Source of the DNA: Bacteroidales bacterium
GTDB lineage: Bacteria > Bacteroidota > Bacteroidia > Bacteroidales > JAADJA01
Assembly: GCA_029934735.1 (NCBI GenBank)
Contig: JAOZLR010000066.1
Span: forward strand, 1 to 10,316
Reading direction: 5' to 3'
DNA: 10,316 nt
This document shows positions 1-6,501 of the stretch, in pieces. The notes under the pieces were generated by a model. That model was not told where the DNA came from and ran no database searches. It saw nothing but the letters and a program-made list of their open reading frames with translations. Each line of letters opens with the position of its first letter. The stretch's first letter is position 1. The position numbers and the translations under genes were made by a program.

Positions 1-98
1 GTATCAAAAATAATAACTATGGAAATAATAATAAAAACAGGAATCAGGACTATCAAGCCAAGAAAAGAGAAAATTATATCAAATGTTCGCTTCAGCAT
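1..98 (-). CDS. Sugar-phosphate transferase (PglC/WbaP-like), N-terminal fragment cut by window edge
   Basis: An ATG at 98-96 opens a minus-strand frame that stays open to the window start, giving 32 complete codons. The peptide begins MLKRTFDIIFSFLGLI and continues through a long Ile/Val/Leu-rich hydrophobic stretch to FD. This K-R-x-F-D-I start followed by a membrane segment is the hallmark N-terminus of the bacterial sugar transferase family (PF02397). These enzymes move a sugar phosphate from a nucleotide sugar to undecaprenyl phosphate and so start assembly of capsule, O-antigen or exopolysaccharide repeats at the inner membrane. The catalytic part lies outside the window, so substrate cannot be judged. 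It starts 100 bp after the endonuclease stop codon and probably heads a polysaccharide locus to the left. The family call rests on the N-terminal pattern only. Confidence 0.72.
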   Translation of the reverse strand, partial: MLKRTFDIIFSFLGLIVLIPVFIIISIVIIFD

Positions 99-107
99 AT
101 GGTTTAA

Positions 108-198
108 TATAAATTTATACTATCTATAAATTTGTAATTATATATCATAATACCAACTAATTGTAGTATGCATTAGGAACAACTGTTGTCTTGGTATT
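108..198. repeat. Intergenic spacer with inverted repeats upstream of the sugar transferase
   Basis: The gap between the endonuclease stop and the sugar transferase start contains an 8-bp perfect inverted repeat, AATACCAA (149-156) and TTGGTATT (191-198). Inside it is a small odd-centred dyad, ACAACTGTTGT (179-189). Closer to the transferase start are TATAAATTTATA (108-119, a perfect palindrome) and the one-mismatch copy TATAAATTTGTA (125-136), 17 bp apart. These may be regulatory, or mark the edge of the restriction-modification module. In such AT-rich DNA the second pair could arise by chance. I see no convincing TAnnTTTG promoter on the minus strand and no T-tract terminator. Confidence 0.3.
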
Positions 199-990
199 TT
201 ATATTATTTCAGTAACCTTCTCATAAAGCTCAGGCAAAAAATTTTGTCTTAGTCTAAATTTTGTTCCGTGATTGTGTCCTGTTCTTGCATCAAAATCAAT
301 CAATATATTTCCCATTTTTAGTTGCTTTAGGAATCCTTGAAAACTAAATTTCTGAAGCATTAGAACTTTTAAATAGTGGTAAAATTCTTTTTTCGTTTCT
401 TTATCTTTTTTAACTGAAGCTTGGACATAAAATGCATTGAGTAGTTTAGTGCCAGCTTTATGTTCTAAATCGTCAAAACCCCAGTATGGCTGAGGATTAA
501 TTTCTCCAAGTCCAATGTTTAATTTAACTTGCTCTAACCACTCTAAATGTCTACTGTCAACCTGTTTACTATCCCAAGAGATTAAAACTTTCCTCTCTTT
601 ATTGTCTATCTGAACCCCAAATCCACGGTCACTTCTACTATTCCCATGAATTGTCATTCTAAAACTTCTTTCATTATAAGGATACTTTTCTCCTGCTCTT
701 TGATGAGCCCAGCCAAAATTAGGTAATAAAATTGAAGGAACAAACTTCATTGCCCTTGGTGAGGGTTCAAAATGAAACAATGTCGTTAATGAAGATGTTT
801 TTAACCTTTGTGTTTTTAATTCCCATTCTGCAGCATTCGGTATTGGTAAATTATTTTCTTCTATTCCAAGTAAATCTTCTAAAGTATTTCCTATACCACC
901 ATCATTACCAAGTCTTGCATTTTCAATCCAACCTTCTGCTGAAATTTTTTTAAGTTTTTTAATTAGGCTCTTTTTTGTATATATATTCAT
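199..990 (-). CDS. MvaI/BcnI-family type II restriction endonuclease
   Basis: This 263-residue protein is a probable type II restriction endonuclease of the MvaI/BcnI family, whose members cut CCWGG or CCSGG. That family is monomeric and has a PD-(D/E)xK fold. Visible landmarks are GGIGNTLEDLLGIEENN (about 31-47), which corresponds to the conserved Glu-containing helix of MvaI, then WELK (56-59) supplying the E-x-K catalytic pair, TLFHFEP (70-76), and a C-terminal GHNHGTKFRLR (238-248) matching the family's H-G-x-x-F-R region. The length is close to MvaI and BcnI (about 240-250). The ATG overlaps the TGA of the methyltransferase gene as ATGA, so the two are probably translationally coupled. 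From remembered MvaI/BcnI sequences, the Asp five residues before the E of ExK is Asn52 here, which raises doubt about activity. The exact recognition sequence cannot be read from the protein. Confidence 0.88.
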   Translation of the reverse strand: MNIYTKKSLIKKLKKISAEGWIENARLGNDGGIGNTLEDLLGIEENNLPIPNAAEWELKTQRLKTSSLTTLFHFEPSPRAMKFVPSILLPNFGWAHQRAGEKYPYNERSFRMTIHGNSRSDRGFGVQIDNKERKVLISWDSKQVDSRHLEWLEQVKLNIGLGEINPQPYWGFDDLEHKAGTKLLNAFYVQASVKKDKETKKEFYHYLKVLMLQKFSFQGFLKQLKMGNILIDFDARTGHNHGTKFRLRQNFLPELYEKVTEII

Positions 991-1763
991 ATAGATAATC
1001 TGGTTTGTGCCTTAAATTGAGCAAGTTCTGATTGTTTTTTGTTTCTATCTATTCTCTTTTCTGCCATTTTGCAATAATCCGGCGATATGTCAATTCCTAT
1101 ATAAGACCGCTGATTACCCATTGCAGTAATTGCCGTTGTTCCACTTCCCATAAAAGGGTCAAGAATAATTTCGGAATTTGTTGAAGCTATTATTCTGTCT
1201 ATTAATTGTACGGGGAATGGTGCAGGATGTTTATTTTTCATTTCTTGAGTAAATTCCCATACATCGCCATAAGCATTTGCTTTTGGTGCTAATTTGAATT
1301 GTGATTTGGCAATTATATAGATTACCTCATAAGTAGGTAGGAAATAGCCTTTATTAAAATTAATACCACCTTTTCTACGCCATATTATTATTTGTCGTAT
1401 AGGAAAATCATGTACAATGTCCTGTCTATCCTGTAATATACCGGCCTGAACTCTCCATTTATGATTATAAAATATAGCCCCATCATCTTTTACTAATCGC
1501 AACATTTCCGATAAACAGGCTCTTTGCCACATAGCATATTCTTCGTGTGGCATATTGTCATCATAATGAGAGTATCCATTTATCAATGATGCATTCGCCC
1601 ATTTTCCACCGCGTCCATCTTTCATGCCATTTCCCGTAGAATTTTTAAGATTATAAGGAGGTGAAGTAACTATCAAGTCTATTGATTCTGATGGCATTGA
1701 CCTCATTACTTCAAGGCTGTCTCCGCAAATGATTTTGTTTATGTAGTCTTCTGGATATTTCAT
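987..1763 (-). CDS. Beta-class DNA methyltransferase, probably N4-cytosine, partner of the MvaI-like endonuclease
   Basis: This 258-residue S-adenosylmethionine-dependent DNA methyltransferase has the motifs in beta-class order. Catalytic motif IV TSPPYN (33-38) comes near the N-terminus. HPAPFPVQLIDRII (179-192) precedes motif I DPFMGSGTT (202-210), and GIDISPDY (223-230) follows. A Ser in (S)PPY is usual for N4-cytosine enzymes, whereas adenine enzymes mostly carry D/N-PPY. That agrees with an MvaI/BcnI-type partner, whose family methylases modify cytosine. It should protect host DNA at the site cut by the downstream endonuclease. The methylase is encoded first and its TGA overlaps the endonuclease ATG. 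No C-protein regulator gene is present. The 88-bp gap to pheS holds a TTGACA-like element on the minus strand (1810-1805) but no clear TAnnTTTG box, so its promoter is unresolved. Confidence 0.9.
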   Translation of the reverse strand: MKYPEDYINKIICGDSLEVMRSMPSESIDLIVTSPPYNLKNSTGNGMKDGRGGKWANASLINGYSHYDDNMPHEEYAMWQRACLSEMLRLVKDDGAIFYNHKWRVQAGILQDRQDIVHDFPIRQIIIWRRKGGINFNKGYFLPTYEVIYIIAKSQFKLAPKANAYGDVWEFTQEMKNKHPAPFPVQLIDRIIASTNSEIILDPFMGSGTTAITAMGNQRSYIGIDISPDYCKMAEKRIDRNKKQSELAQFKAQTRLSI

Positions 1764-1851
1764 TTTACAAGGCTAATACTAATACTTATTTGTACTTTTG
1801 GCATTGTCAATATTGTGATCAAATCCCGGATAATAGCACACCAAAAAGATT

Positions 1852-2874
1852 CTATATAGCACCTTCAAACTGCTTCAGAAAACGCAGATCATTTTCGAAA
1901 AACAGTCTGATATCATTAATCTGATATTTCAGCATAGTGATTCGCTCAATACCCATTCCAAAAGCAAATCCGGTATATTTTTTATTATCTATATTATTGT
2001 TTTCAAGAACATTTGGATCAACCATACCACAACCCAGAATTTCAACCCAGCCAGTATTTTTACATATCTTGCATCCTTTTCCGCCACAAATAAAACAGGA
2101 AATATCCATTTCGGCCGAAGGCTCTGTAAAAGGAAAGTAAGAAGGCCTGAACCGTGTTTTCGTATCTTTTCCGAAAAGCTCAGTGGCAAAATAATATAGA
2201 GTCTGTTTCAGATCAGCGAAAGAGACATTCTCATCAATATACAAACCCTCAACCTGATGAAAAATGCAGTGCGCACGAGCCGAAATAGCCTCATTCCGGA
2301 ATACTCTTCCCGGGAAAATAGATCTGATTGGTGGCTGCTCTTTTTCCATCACCCTGACCTGAACTGAAGAGGTGTGTGTACGAAGTGCAATATCCGGATT
2401 TTTCTCAATAAAAAATGTATCCTGCATATCCCTTGCCGGATGTTCTTCCGGAAAATTAAGGGCTGAAAAATTATGCCAGTCATCTTCTATTTCAGGCCCT
2501 TCGGATACAGAAAATCCAATTCTTGAAAAAATATCAATAATCTCATTTCTTACTACCGACAAAGGATGCCTCGAACCAGGCTCCATAAAGTTAGCAGGAA
2601 GTGTAAGGTCAACATCATCTTTTCTGCTATCTTTACTACTCTCCAGCGTCTCCTTTAAATCATTTACCTTCTGCTGAGCCCTGTTTTTTAAATTGTTAAG
2701 TATAGCACCAAACTCTTTTCTATTTTCGGGAGCCACATTTCTCATCTCCGCAAAAAGAGCAGGTATAAGACCTTTTTTGCTTAAAAATTTAATCCTGAAC
2801 TCATCAAGATTTTCCGGAGTGGCGGCAATAAAACCATCTATCTCTTTTATATAAGACTGGACTTTTTCTTTCAT
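1852..2874 (-). CDS. pheS: Phenylalanyl-tRNA synthetase alpha subunit
   Basis: PheS is the catalytic alpha subunit of the (alpha-beta)2 phenylalanyl-tRNA synthetase, which charges tRNA-Phe in the cytoplasm. The N-terminal ~90 residues form the tRNA-binding coiled-coil arm. The class II core follows: GSRHPL (100-105), motif 2 FRNEAISARAHCIFHQVEG (192-210) and motif 3 GMGIERITML (306-315). Ala304 in GFAFGMG corresponds to the residue known to set amino-acid pocket size in E. coli PheS (Ala294). An insertion carries four cysteines, Cys260, Cys263, Cys268 and Cys271, spaced CxxC-x4-CxxC like a zinc knuckle and followed by GWVEILGCGMV. This insertion occurs in some bacterial PheS proteins but not in E. 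coli. The 340-residue length is normal. Its ATG lies 6 bp after the peptidyl-prolyl isomerase stop, so the two are probably co-transcribed. pheT is not in the window. Confidence 0.97.
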   Translation of the reverse strand: MKEKVQSYIKEIDGFIAATPENLDEFRIKFLSKKGLIPALFAEMRNVAPENRKEFGAILNNLKNRAQQKVNDLKETLESSKDSRKDDVDLTLPANFMEPGSRHPLSVVRNEIIDIFSRIGFSVSEGPEIEDDWHNFSALNFPEEHPARDMQDTFFIEKNPDIALRTHTSSVQVRVMEKEQPPIRSIFPGRVFRNEAISARAHCIFHQVEGLYIDENVSFADLKQTLYYFATELFGKDTKTRFRPSYFPFTEPSAEMDISCFICGGKGCKICKNTGWVEILGCGMVDPNVLENNNIDNKKYTGFAFGMGIERITMLKYQINDIRLFFENDLRFLKQFEGAI

Positions 2875-2880
2875 TGTTTT

Positions 2881-3528
2881 CTATTCTTCAACTATCTCTA
2901 TTGTCATTGTAATCGGTTGCAATGGCTTACCAGCCTTATCTGTATTTACAGATGCAATTGCATCAATAACATCAAAACCGTCAATCACTTCACCAAAAAC
3001 AGTATATTCTCCGTCAAGGTGGGGTGCCCCTCCAACTGTGGTATATACATCTAGTTCTTCACTTGTAAAGTTAAGATTATAGTTAGAAGCATACATATTC
3101 AGCTCCTGCTCCGAAAGAACTTTTCCCTGAACAATATAAAATTGGGATCCTGATGAGGCTTTTTGCGGATTTACCTGATCAGGCATTCTGGCAGCAGCCA
3201 AAGCACCCTTTTTATGAAATTTGACGGGTACAAATTCCGCGGGAACAGTATATCCGGGGTCCAGACGACCATCAGCATTCTGTCCTCCCTGAATCATAAA
3301 CTGTTTTATTATCCTGTGAAATGGAGAGTTGTTGTACCAGCCCTCATTAATCAATTTCACAAAATTATCCCTGTGCTGAGGTGTTTCATTGTATAACACG
3401 GCTGTCATATCACCATAATCAGTATGAACAATAATTTTTACCTGCTTGTCATCTTTCTTATCCTGCGAATATGTTGATGAACCAAACGAAACAAAAGCAA
3501 CCAATAATAAAAGAAGTACCTTTTTCAT
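2881..3528 (-). CDS. Secreted cyclophilin-type peptidyl-prolyl cis-trans isomerase
   Basis: This 215-residue cyclophilin catalyses proline cis-trans isomerisation, probably in the periplasm. The start chosen is the ATG giving MKKVLLLLLVAFVSFGSSTYS, a clear Sec signal peptide. An upstream ATG would add 22 residues but would place the start before the -7 box at 3552-3559, so it is rejected. No lipobox Cys is seen and signal peptidase I cleavage near residue 21 is likely. The cyclophilin signature FHRIIKQFMIQGG lies at 70-82 with the catalytic Arg72, followed by ARMPDQVNPQKASSGSQFYIVQG (113-135) and the closing VFGEVIDGFDVIDAIA (177-192). A ~35-residue insertion (about 136-172) separates the last two blocks. 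It is the first gene of the minus-strand unit that continues into pheS. Confidence 0.94.
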   Translation of the reverse strand: MKKVLLLLLVAFVSFGSSTYSQDKKDDKQVKIIVHTDYGDMTAVLYNETPQHRDNFVKLINEGWYNNSPFHRIIKQFMIQGGQNADGRLDPGYTVPAEFVPVKFHKKGALAAARMPDQVNPQKASSGSQFYIVQGKVLSEQELNMYASNYNLNFTSEELDVYTTVGGAPHLDGEYTVFGEVIDGFDVIDAIASVNTDKAGKPLQPITMTIEIVEE

Positions 3529-3551
3529 AATTATAAATTTTAAATGATTTG

Positions 3552-3580
3552 CAAAAGTAGTAAAAGAAATAATAAACCAA
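3552..3580 (-). promoter_or_regulatory. Bacteroidota-type promoter of the cyclophilin-pheS unit
   Basis: On the minus strand a -33 TTG (3580-3578) is followed after 18 bp by TACTTTTG (3559-3552), a full match to the TAnnTTTG -7 consensus of Bacteroidota. The box lies about 23 bp ahead of the chosen cyclophilin ATG, leaving a short AT-rich leader. It supports the downstream start choice for that gene. Confidence 0.7.
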
Positions 3581-3598
3581 GTGAAAATCTGCATAGAA

Positions 3599-3675
3599 CA
3601 AACGCCCCTCTGTAAGCCGGATTAGTGAAGCAGACAAGAGGAGGTGGGCTGTATAATTTGCTGGTGGGGATGGGC
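3599..3675. other. GC-rich non-coding block with partial dyad, unknown function
   Basis: In the 263-bp gap between the divergent cyclophilin and arginase-like genes, about 75 bp is clearly richer in G and C than the surrounding AT-rich DNA and forms an abrupt island. On the minus strand, CCTCTTGT (3640-3633) can pair with ACAGAGG (3614-3608), apart from one bulged base, enclosing about 20 nt. No T-tract follows. No protein-coding reading is convincing: the minus-strand frame across it has no family resemblance and would run through the cyclophilin promoter. It could be a small structured RNA, a fragment of a dispersed element, or a leader for one of the flanking genes. The remaining ~115 bp up to 3791 is AT-rich and has no clear promoter for the plus-strand gene. 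Confidence 0.35.
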
Positions 3676-3791
3676 AAAATTGATTGTTTATTAAACTTTT
3701 TTGTTACAGGAAGTAAAAAAATATAGATTTTTGTCATAACCTTTTTACAATTTCGTTGTATAAACATTAAAGTGCTGGAAAAAAATATTCT

Positions 3792-4967
3792 ATGGACATT
3801 TCAATATATTTTGAACCGCTTGAACTACCGGAATTTGATTTTGAAGAATCAACTAAAAATCTAAGATTAGGAGATTTGGTGAGAAGCTATATCGAAAAAG
3901 ACAGCTTCCCTGATCTGGATAAAGTAGATATCGCAATTCTTGGAGTTAAAGAGGACAGAAAAGCTAAAAATAATGAGGGGTGTGCTTATGCTCCTGACTA
4001 TATTCGAAATTACTTTTACAGTTTATTTAAAAGCGATTTCAACCCAAAGATTGCCGACCTTGGTAACCTGAAACAGGGCCATAAACCTGAAGATACATAT
4101 TTTGCTCTGATGACTGTTGTGTCAGAATTAATAAAAAATAAAATAATCCCTGTAATTATAGGCGGAAGCCAGGATTTAACTTATGCAAATTACAGAGCAT
4201 ATGAATCACTTGGACAGGTTATAAACATTGTCTCTGTTGATTCTGTTTTCGATCTTGGAAAGGCTGAGCAGGAGATGAATTCACACTCATACCTGAGTAA
4301 AATAATTCTGCATCAACCAAATTTCCTTTTCAATTATACAAACATCGGTTTTCAATCTTATTTTGTCGATCCTGATGCTACCTCGTTAATGACTGATCTC
4401 TACTTTGATGTTTACCGTCTTGGAAAAGTCAGGGGTAATCTTCCTGAGACAGAGCCCCTCATGAGAAACGCAGATATGGTAACGGTTGATGTTTCAGCAA
4501 TAAAACAATCGGATGCTCCTGGAAATGGAAATGCTTCTCCCAACGGTTTTTATGGCGAAGAGGTTTGCCAGTTAATAAAATACGCAGGCCTGAGTGAAAA
4601 GATTTCATCAATAGGGTTTTACGAAACAAATCCCAAATATGACAATAATAACCAAACATCTCACCTTGTTGCTCAGATGATTTGGTTTTTTGTTGAGGGC
4701 TTTTACAGCCGCAAAAAAGACCATCCATATAGCAACATTGAAAATTATATCAAATATACCGTTTCTATAAAGGATCATAAGGATAAACTGATTTTCTACA
4801 AAAGTAAATCAAGCGACAGATGGTGGATGGATGTCCCGGTTAAAGCCAATAATAAAAATATTTACGAAAGACATCACCTGGTTCCCTGCTCTTACAACGA
4901 TTACGAAACTGCCTGTAACGATGATATTCCTGACAGATGGTGGCAGGCTTATCAAAAATTGATGTAA
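3792..4967 (+). CDS. Arginase/formimidoylglutamase-fold protein with altered metal site
   Basis: This 391-residue protein has an arginase/agmatinase/formimidoylglutamase (ureohydrolase) fold, judged from the order of landmarks: IAILGVKEDR (48-56), IIPVIIGGSQDLTYANYR (118-135), VSVDSVFD (147-154), MVTVDVSAIKQSDAPG (229-244) and SSIGFYETNP (272-281). The dimanganese ligands are largely missing. The His of GGxHD is Gln127, the DxHxD motif reads D150-S-V-F-D154, and the third motif DxDxxD reads D231-V-S-A-I-K, which loses two acids (the leading Asp is D233 if counted from the mature VDVS string at 232-235). A C-terminal extension of ~80 residues (about 311-391) carries RWWMDVP, RHHLVPCSYNDYETA and IPDRWWQAYQKL, unlike classical ureohydrolases. 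Automatic annotation would say formimidoylglutamase, but hydrolase activity looks doubtful. No histidine-degradation genes are adjacent and it appears monocistronic. Confidence 0.75.
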   Translation: MDISIYFEPLELPEFDFEESTKNLRLGDLVRSYIEKDSFPDLDKVDIAILGVKEDRKAKNNEGCAYAPDYIRNYFYSLFKSDFNPKIADLGNLKQGHKPEDTYFALMTVVSELIKNKIIPVIIGGSQDLTYANYRAYESLGQVINIVSVDSVFDLGKAEQEMNSHSYLSKIILHQPNFLFNYTNIGFQSYFVDPDATSLMTDLYFDVYRLGKVRGNLPETEPLMRNADMVTVDVSAIKQSDAPGNGNASPNGFYGEEVCQLIKYAGLSEKISSIGFYETNPKYDNNNQTSHLVAQMIWFFVEGFYSRKKDHPYSNIENYIKYTVSIKDHKDKLIFYKSKSSDRWWMDVPVKANNKNIYERHHLVPCSYNDYETACNDDIPDRWWQAYQKLM

Positions 4968-5143
4968 ACTATAATTTCCAAACAATATTGTTAAGCATTA
5001 GGTATTAAAAGTTGCCTGCTGATTCGAAAAATTAGTAAAGACGTGCACTGCACAACACATAACTTTTAAAAATATCATAATACTAATTTGAACAACATTC
5101 AAAACAAACAGTATTTTGATTAGTTTTGCATATTATAAACATA
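4968..5143. other. Convergent intergenic gap with two short palindromes
   Basis: This gap lies between the 3' ends of the arginase-like gene and the ATPase gene. It contains the perfect palindrome AACAATATTGTT (4981-4992) and the odd-centred dyad GTGCACTGCAC (5043-5053). Neither is followed by a convincing T-tract, so they are not standard rho-independent terminators. A TAGTTTTG string on the plus strand (5121-5128) matches a -7 box but faces the antisense side of the ATPase gene and lacks a well-spaced -33 element. Confidence 0.3.
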
Positions 5144-6445
5144 TTATCCCGCCTCAAGAAGCCATTTCCAGACAGGTTTAACCGTAATAGAAAAGTCATC
5201 AAAGTAGTAACTGTTTTCTTCATCTTCGGTAAGAATCAAACCCTCTTTTAACCCATATTGCCGCATTGCTTCCATTAACCCATCCAATTCTCTTGATTCT
5301 GTACTTTTATCATATAATGTACGACAAACCTGAATGGCCTGAACAATTTCAATTCCCGATTTAATAATAAAATCACACTCTTTTTTACCGAGATGATAAT
5401 ATATCTCATTCCCTCTTTTCCTTAATTCAATAAGTACAGTGTTTTCAAGATATCGTCCATAATCTTCCGAAATCCGGAAAGAGATATTATTAAGAATACC
5501 ATTGTCAATGCAATAAACTTTTTTTCTGTTCGAAAACTGCTTTTTTAAAGAATAATCGTACCGGTTAACTTCAAAAAACAAATAGGTGTTTTTTAAATAC
5601 TCAAAATAATTATCTATCAAATTATATGATATGGATAACGAAATTGCTATTTTATTAAAACTCAACGGCTTTCCTATATTTGATAATAAATAGAGTGCAA
5701 CCTTGTTTATATAATCATAATTTTTCAAATTATACCTTGCCACAATATCCTTGAGAATTATTGTATCGAAATACATTAGTATCTCAGGCCTTTTCAGGTC
5801 ACTATCCAGTAAAGCAACCTTAGGGAAACCCCCTTCCTTAATATAATCATTAAACACCTTTTTATATTTCAATTTTTTTAATATCAGTTCCGATTTGTCC
5901 GGTATCTGCATTTTCCGAAATTGCAGATACTCTTTAAAAGTTAATGGGAAAACCTCAATATCAAGATATCGTCCGCCTAAAGATGTTCCAAACTCTTTGC
6001 TTAATAGTTTTGAGGATGAACCCGTTATAAAAAAATGATACTTTTTTAATTCATATCCTGTCAAAACCCATTTTTCCCACTTAGAAACATTTTGGATTTC
6101 ATCTAAAAAAACATAAGGCACAGGTTTATCATTAACGTACTCCTTATAAGTTTCTATGATCCTGTCCAACAAAGTTGCATTTAACTCACCTGTGAACCGG
6201 GGATCTTCAAAATTGACAAAAAGGATTTCGCGTTTATCAATTCCATCATTTATAAGATTATTAATATGACTGACTAACAGGGAAGATTTTCCTGCTCTCC
6301 TTATACCTTTTAAAACAATTATTTCTCCCGATCTGCTATAATTGTTCAGTTTTTGTTGATATGAATCTCTTGGAATATATTCAGAAACAGTTTTATCCCA
6401 ATAATTCCAATCATTCAGTATCTCAAATATTTTATGTTTTTCCAT
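5144..6445 (-). CDS. AAA_14-DUF4143 family ATPase
   Basis: This 433-residue P-loop ATPase belongs to the widespread AAA_14-DUF4143 family, whose cellular role is not settled. Walker A is GIRRAGKSS (47-55), Walker B YVFLDE (111-116), and the sensor-like TGSSSKLLS (141-149) leads into FGTSLGGRYLDIEVFPLTFKEYL (152-174), a string typical of the family. A winged-helix-like segment lies around 248-292 (PLSFNKIAISLSISYNLID). The C-terminal DUF4143 region (about 300-433) has CIDNGIL, RYLENTVLIELRKRG and KKECDFIIK. Where nuclease-like relatives have D...ExK, the protein keeps Asp358 but reads QVC (372-374), so nuclease activity is unlikely. The gene has its own promoter and two upstream palindromes that lie between it and ruvC, so it is probably regulated independently of ruvC. 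The winged helix makes autoregulation a reasonable inference. Confidence 0.9.
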   Translation of the reverse strand: MEKHKIFEILNDWNYWDKTVSEYIPRDSYQQKLNNYSRSGEIIVLKGIRRAGKSSLLVSHINNLINDGIDKREILFVNFEDPRFTGELNATLLDRIIETYKEYVNDKPVPYVFLDEIQNVSKWEKWVLTGYELKKYHFFITGSSSKLLSKEFGTSLGGRYLDIEVFPLTFKEYLQFRKMQIPDKSELILKKLKYKKVFNDYIKEGGFPKVALLDSDLKRPEILMYFDTIILKDIVARYNLKNYDYINKVALYLLSNIGKPLSFNKIAISLSISYNLIDNYFEYLKNTYLFFEVNRYDYSLKKQFSNRKKVYCIDNGILNNISFRISEDYGRYLENTVLIELRKRGNEIYYHLGKKECDFIIKSGIEIVQAIQVCRTLYDKSTESRELDGLMEAMRQYGLKEGLILTEDEENSYYFDDFSITVKPVWKWLLEAG

Positions 6446-6458
6446 TAGTCTTTTTGGG

Positions 6459-6466
6459 CAAAGATA
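6459..6466 (-). promoter_or_regulatory. -7 element of the ATPase gene promoter
   Basis: TATCTTTG on the minus strand is a full TAnnTTTG match, 13 bp ahead of the ATPase ATG, implying a very short leader of roughly 6-8 nt. The position expected for the -33 element, about 20 bp upstream, falls inside the first palindrome (6473-6490). A protein bound there would be expected to block polymerase. Confidence 0.65.
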
Positions 6467-6472
6467 CTATTT

Positions 6473-6490
6473 TTTTCAGTTAACTGAAAA
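6473..6490. promoter_or_regulatory. Palindromic operator, promoter-proximal copy
   Basis: TTTTCAGTTAACTGAAAA is a perfect 18-bp palindrome centred between 6481 and 6482. It lies 6 bp upstream of the -7 box of the ATPase gene and covers the -33 region. With no loop and no T-tract it is poor as a terminator and reads best as a binding site for a dimeric regulator. The regulator is not known; the winged-helix segment of the ATPase is one candidate. Confidence 0.6.
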
Positions 6491-6501
6491 TTAATATCTA
6501 A

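Noticed and set aside
3..107. Plus-strand Asn-rich reading frame at the window start ending at 105-107
   Set aside because: The opposite strand gives a recognisable sugar transferase N-terminus, and the Asn-rich string is what its Ile/Val-rich codons read as in antisense.
1793..1800. TACTTTTG on the plus strand as a promoter
   Set aside because: It would drive antisense transcription into the 3' end of pheS and lacks a -33 partner, so it is probably chance.
2372..2677. Plus-strand reading frame antisense to pheS
   Set aside because: It lies entirely inside the conserved class II synthetase core and has no recognisable features.
3600..3660. RNase P RNA (rnpB) on the minus strand
   Set aside because: Only AATCCGGCTTACAG resembles its 3' end. 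The conserved ACAGAA just before it is missing, and the 5' half would lie inside the arginase-like coding sequence.
3540..3767. Minus-strand reading frame through the GC-rich block, overlapping the cyclophilin start
   Set aside because: It has no family resemblance, crosses a good promoter and overlaps the signal peptide region in another frame.
3700..3791. Promoter of the arginase-like gene
   Set aside because: Candidates such as TTG (3731-3733) with TACAATTTCG (3746) have wrong spacing and imperfect -7 matches, so no site could be called.
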